Origin: an uncultured Alistipes sp.
GTDB taxonomy: Bacteria; Bacteroidota; Bacteroidia; Bacteroidales; Rikenellaceae
Length of the DNA stretch: 6,905 nucleotides
Reading direction: 5' to 3'
NCBI GenBank assembly: GCA_904502075.1
Contig: CAJGDL010000091.1
Location: forward strand, 1-6,905
The position numbers were made by a program, and so were the translations under genes. The notes below the pieces were generated by a model. It ran no database searches and was not told where the DNA came from. It was given only the letters and a program-made list of their open reading frames with translations. Numbering within the stretch: position 1 is the first letter of the stretch; each line of letters starts with the position of its first letter. Of this stretch, positions 5,757 to 6,905 are shown piece after piece.

Positions 5757-6905
5757 ATGAGTACAAGCAGCACAAATAAAAGAATCGCGAGAAACACAAT
5801 GTTTTTATATATTAGAATGTTGTTAATTATGGCGGTCTCTTTATATACTTCTCGCTTGATTCTTAAAACATTAGGAGTTGTTGATTTTGGTATATATAAT
5901 GTTATTGGAGGATTAGCCAGTTCATTTGTTTTTTTTTCCTCCTCCTTATCAAATGCGACTCAAAGATTCCTAAATTTTGAGTTGGGAAAATCAAATATTG
6001 AAGAAACGAAAAATATTTTTAATTTAAGTCTTCTAATCTATTTTATATTAGCATTGCTTGTCTTAATAATAGGCGAGGTTATTGGCATCTATCTGATTTC
6101 CAACAAATTGATCATACCCCAAGATAGGATTGATGCTGCTTATTGGGTATTCCATTCTTTTATGGGGTCCCTTGTTATTACTTTAGTTTCTATTGTTTTT
6201 GATTCGGTGCTAATAGCTCGAGAAAATATGAAAATCTATGCATATGTTGGCATATTCGAAGCTATTGGAAAGTTGTTGATTGTTTTTTCTTTAACTTGGG
6301 TAGGCCGAGATTATTTAAAAACATATGCGTTTTTTTCATTTTTCTATTTGTTGATTGTTAAATCAATACCTTTTATTGTATGCGTAAAGAAATACCCAGA
6401 ATGTAAATTTAGATATTATTGGGACAAAAACTTATTTATACGAATGTTTAAATTTGTTGGGTGGAATGGTTATGGGACAGCGGTCTACGCAATTAATGAG
6501 CAAGGAACAAATATCTTATTAAATTTATTTTTCGGCCCAGCAATAAATGCAGCAAGAGCTATTGCGGTTCAAGTAAAATCTGCAGTAAATAATTTTAGCA
6601 ATAATTTTTTATTGGCCACAAGGCCACAGATTGTCAAATCATACGCAGTCGGAGATATTCCCTACTTTTTAAGGTTAATATTCGACAGTTCACGTTACTC
6701 TTTTTATCTGTTATGGATATTGTGCCTACCAATAATACTACGTATTGAGTATATTCTGACGTTGTGGTTAGGGGATTTTCCTGAATTTACTGCTGAATTC
6801 GTTGTATGGACACTATTTTTTATGCTTGTAAATATTTTAACTTCCCCCATATGGAGTGCAATTCAAGCCATTGGAAAGCTGAAAAAATATGTATTACTTG
6901 GGAGT
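5757..6905 (+). CDS. Wzx-type polysaccharide flippase, 5' part
   Basis: An open frame of 383 codons, running off the window end without a stop. The protein is strongly hydrophobic, with about ten membrane segments visible (roughly 14-34, 44-64, 90-112, 128-152, 164-182, 190-209, 235-258, 264-286, 314-334, 346-366). This fits the MOP superfamily flippases that move lipid-linked repeat units across the inner membrane. The N-terminus (NKRIARNTMFLYIRM, then SLYTSRLILKTLGVVDFGIYNV) and the ATQRFLNFELG and RPQIVKSYAVGD motifs match flippases of Bacteroidales capsule loci as I know them. ATG 5757 gives the expected short hydrophilic N-terminus before the first membrane segment; Met15 is too late. 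The usual length is near 480-510 residues, so perhaps a quarter is missing. The gene is far more AT-rich than everything upstream, pointing to a separate origin. No promoter is evident before it, so it is probably read from upstream. Confidence 0.88.
   Translation, partial: MSTSSTNKRIARNTMFLYIRMLLIMAVSLYTSRLILKTLGVVDFGIYNVIGGLASSFVFFSSSLSNATQRFLNFELGKSNIEETKNIFNLSLLIYFILALLVLIIGEVIGIYLISNKLIIPQDRIDAAYWVFHSFMGSLVITLVSIVFDSVLIARENMKIYAYVGIFEAIGKLLIVFSLTWVGRDYLKTYAFFSFFYLLIVKSIPFIVCVKKYPECKFRYYWDKNLFIRMFKFVGWNGYGTAVYAINEQGTNILLNLFFGPAINAARAIAVQVKSAVNNFSNNFLLATRPQIVKSYAVGDIPYFLRLIFDSSRYSFYLLWILCLPIILRIEYILTLWLGDFPEFTAEFVVWTLFFMLVNILTSPIWSAIQAIGKLKKYVLLGS
5929..5937 (+). repeat. T9 homopolymer inside the flippase gene
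   Basis: Nine T residues fall within codons 58-61 (GTT TTT TTT TCC), in the second membrane segment. A one-base length change would shift the frame early and inactivate the flippase, so this could be a contingency tract. In AT-rich coding DNA for a Phe-rich helix such a run may also arise without selection. Confidence 0.4.

Noticed and set aside
5558..5779. 73-codon + strand frame between ugd and the flippase
   Set aside because: It runs through both inverted repeats, overlaps the flippase start in another frame and has no recognisable family. A degraded gene remnant cannot be excluded but is not supported.

Overview
The window looks like the 5' end of a capsular or extracellular polysaccharide biosynthesis operon from a Bacteroidales bacterium. 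Three things point there: a Bacteroidetes-type promoter (TTTG, 20 bp, TACTTTTG), a UpxY-type NusG-like antiterminator as first gene, and a Wzx flippase with the N-terminus typical of Bacteroides capsule loci. The first four genes are fairly G+C rich (up to about 60% in sampled lines), which fits Alistipes/Rikenellaceae better than most Bacteroides. The genus is an inference from composition only.

Layout, all genes on the + strand. Positions 1-292: upstream DNA with a G9 tract, a promoter at 76-108 and a leader of roughly 180 nt with competing hairpins. 293-829: upxY-like antiterminator. 860-881: perfect hairpin between genes 1 and 2. 905-2845: membrane-anchored FlaA1/CapD/WbpM-type nucleotide-sugar 4,6-dehydratase. 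2858-3919: UDP-glucuronate 4-epimerase-like SDR enzyme. 3920-4224: 305 bp without a gene, holding AT-rich short repeats, a 114-bp palindromic GTCATTGCGAG-type repeat and a 12-bp palindrome. 4225-5526: UDP-glucose 6-dehydrogenase. 5527-5756: two strong inverted repeats and no convincing gene. 5757-6905: 5' part of a Wzx-type flippase, cut by the window end.

How the genes fit together: the UpxY-like protein probably acts on RNA polymerase transcribing the structured leader, so that the long operon is read to its end. Ugd would make UDP-GlcA from UDP-Glc, the epimerase would convert it to UDP-GalA, and the dehydratase would start synthesis of a 6-deoxy-HexNAc precursor from UDP-GlcNAc. An acidic, amino-deoxysugar-containing polysaccharide is therefore likely, with repeat units flipped across the inner membrane by the Wzx protein. 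No glycosyltransferase, polymerase or initiating phosphoglycosyltransferase is in view; these would be expected downstream.

Composition drops sharply near 5735-5757, from G+C-rich genes for precursor supply and regulation to an AT-rich flippase (about one third G+C in a sampled line). This looks like the border between a resident, conserved front part and a horizontally exchanged, strain-specific part of the locus. I found no new enzymatic system. The most interesting material is non-coding: the competing leader structures, the intergenic hairpins without U-tracts and the repeat between the epimerase gene and ugd.
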